This document shows positions 62,013 to 64,000 of a stretch of 64,000 nt of DNA, piece by piece. Each line of letters opens with the position of its first letter. The first letter of the stretch is position 1. The DNA lies in contig CM032808.1 of NCBI GenBank assembly GCA_019155185.1, positions 783,370 to 847,369 on the forward strand, given 5' to 3'. The translations under genes and the position numbers were made by a program. The stretch is from Beaufortia kweichowensis (Eukaryota; Chordata; Actinopteri; Cypriniformes; Gastromyzontidae). The notes under the pieces were generated by a model. It worked only from the letters and a program-made list of their open reading frames with translations. It did no database searches and was not told the origin of the DNA.

Positions 62013-63339
62013 TTCTCATCTGGTTCATATGTACTGCAGGACACATCCAGATTGAATTAAATACAGTTGAGTACTGTGTCCTCATGGGTCTTAAAACTAC
62101 AGTACAACACATCTGAGGTTTATATGAGATGATGGGATTTCACATTTCCAGGGTGAGTGGAAGCGCAGGCATTAAAGTTGCATCAGTTCTTGGTCTCAAG
62201 ACTATTAATAGAGAATCATGTCATTCTTTAATGTGTTGAGTCTCAGAGCTCAGTCGAGGAAGTGTTGATGTGTGAATCTCAGTGAAACAGTACAAATACA
62301 TGAGCACAAACACACATCACAGACCAACACTCTTCATTCACATTATAACCACAACTGTATGTCATGTTGTATTGTGTATGTGTATTTGGGAGAAACAGCA
62401 ACAAATGATCTCATTATCTCAATACTGTCAGGAATCAAAAGATCTTAAGAAATAGCAATAAACTCGGATTATAAACGCTGTAGTATTAATCCTGAGGAGA
62501 TCATGAATAGCTCATATTTTCAGCTTTGAAACACGTTTTGCTCATCTCATATTAGTTTAACAAGCTCTCAATCATTTTTGTGATTTTTTATTTCTGTGTT
62601 GTTAGTTGTGTTGAGATGAGAGAGATCTGATCTCATCACTACAGACATCACAGCACATTTACTGAAGATAAACACTATCTGTTTCTAAAACAGAGAAAGA
62701 ACAAATGAAACTCGAGACTTTAAATACAAGACAATAGGGTGGAGCCACACAAACAGGAAGTGACATGTGAAAACAAAATGGAGGAGGAAATAAACATACA
62801 GGTAGAGAAGTAACATTTCTAAAGCTTAATGGCACCGTACAGCGCTGTAACAGAGAAAATCTGTTAAATGTGTTTTGGGTTTGAAGAGTGAAGAAAGCCA
62901 TTGTGAGTTTAAATGAGAGAAAGGGGAGAGTAAATAACAATCACTACATGTTCTCTTGTTTGAGAGGTTATTGATAGAAGAAACACTGATACAGACACAA
63001 AGGTCATCCTCACAGGTTTATTTTAGTCCTGATCGATCAGATTTGGATGGAGAAACACAAAACCTCTCTCATCTGTAATGAGGTTTATGTTCAAGGTTAA
63101 AATTAGTTTCTGCAGAATGATATTTCATACACTTCATAATGCACTTTTATATGCAGTTACTAAAATAATCAATGTGTGTCTTTTTCTCTAACTCTCTGTT
63201 TTTACTGTCATTGTGTTTCTGTACAGCTGTTTTGCAAAGCTTTAGAGAAACAAACTTAACAAGTTCATCTGTTCATCCAGTCTTAAAAGAAATATAGAAA
63301 TAATGATCAATTTAGCTTACTGTCCCTCGTTATGGGTAC

Positions 63340-63650
63340 AGGTAAGAGTCAAAGAGGTGAAATTCAGAAGGCTTTACTGTAGTAAATATCCAAAACAGGC
63401 AATATATCCAAAAACAGGTAAAGGTTCACACTTTTAAACGCTGGTATACGAATTACAGAACCACATGAAGTAGGCAGAAACAACAATACCGGACCAAAAA
63501 CAGAAACATACACATGGTATAAATAAGAGTCCAGGTGATTGTGAACAGGTGCAGGTGATTCAGGATGATGGCGGGTGATGTGAGAGGTGCAGAGCAGTAT
63601 GGGAAATTGAGTCCATGGGGAGGTGAAGGGTGAAACTGTGACATCCCTAA
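63340..63650. repeat. Degenerate dispersed repeat (retroelement-like)
   Basis: Phrases such as CCAGGTGATTGTGAACAGGT and GGGAAATTGAGTCCATGGGG, followed by GTGACA, resemble the non-coding part of a widespread fish retroelement. No protein domain is seen; the 109-codon minus-strand frame here is not credible as a gene. Confidence 0.4.
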
Positions 63651-64000
63651 ATATGATTGTCAAGTTGTATTTATTTATTTCCCTGACGTCCACAGCAAAC
63701 TTGAGTTTATATCATCATGAACACATTTATGCCCCAGCGGTCTCACTGAAATCCAGTTTAAACACATTTCTTACGATGTGATGGATTAATACATCTGTCT
63801 GTTTTACATCCAAGTCTATGGGATTTTATTCAGGAGTTCATCCATAAGATCAGAGATGTACTTTATAATCTCTGAGAGTCATATAAATGCATTTAGATGT
63901 AATACATAGTAAACAAACCAGCATGAAGGGTCATGTTAACATCACAGATGAAAGTGTGCTGATGGGTAGATTCTGTGAATGATAGACAGATTTTATATTA

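Overview
The window is vertebrate nuclear DNA from a ray-finned fish, most likely a cyprinid or close relative. Genes are split into many short exons with GT-AG introns, microsatellites and minisatellites are abundant, and several introns carry short inverted-repeat DNA elements typical of fish. Encoded proteins match vertebrate families closely, but exon remnants and tails differ from mammals. No bacterial, viral or CRISPR-like gene system was found.

Five genes are recognised. From left to right: the 3' part of ank3 (ankyrin-G; + strand, entering from the left and ending at 23518), ccdc6 (+, 25570-32668), slc16a9 (+, 36371-39783), fam13c (+, 43862-52848) and phyhipl (- strand, 57517 down to 54425, 5' end unresolved). 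This is the gene order and relative orientation of human 10q21 (ANK3-CCDC6-SLC16A9-FAM13C-PHYHIPL), compressed into 64 kb. Teleosts usually have two copies of this block from their genome duplication; I cannot tell from sequence alone whether this is the 'a' or 'b' copy. The genes are a conserved neighbourhood and not a pathway.

1-23.5 kb: ank3 exons for the spectrin-binding ZU5-ZU5-UPA module, a 6.8-kb neuronal giant exon, the death domain and the C-terminal regulatory tail. The giant exon carries an apparent one-base frameshift near 10885 that would truncate giant isoforms but not isoforms that skip the exon. 23.5-34 kb: ank3 3' UTR, then the nine coding exons of ccdc6, with a 1.2-kb minisatellite in intron 1. 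34-40.7 kb: slc16a9. 40.7-43.5 kb: intergenic DNA with a long CT tract. 43.5-54.1 kb: fam13c, with a 3.3-kb minisatellite filling most of one intron. 54.2-58.3 kb: phyhipl, convergent with fam13c, with poly(A) signals only about 200 bp apart. 58.3-64 kb: mostly non-coding, with CA and GA tracts and inverted-repeat elements.

Exon borders were set by hand from GT/AG sites, codon phase and remembered protein homology. All complete genes close in frame with these borders, the ank3 giant exon being the exception. Nothing here looks like a previously undescribed system; the points most worth checking are the ank3 frameshift, the two large minisatellites and the inverted-repeat element families.
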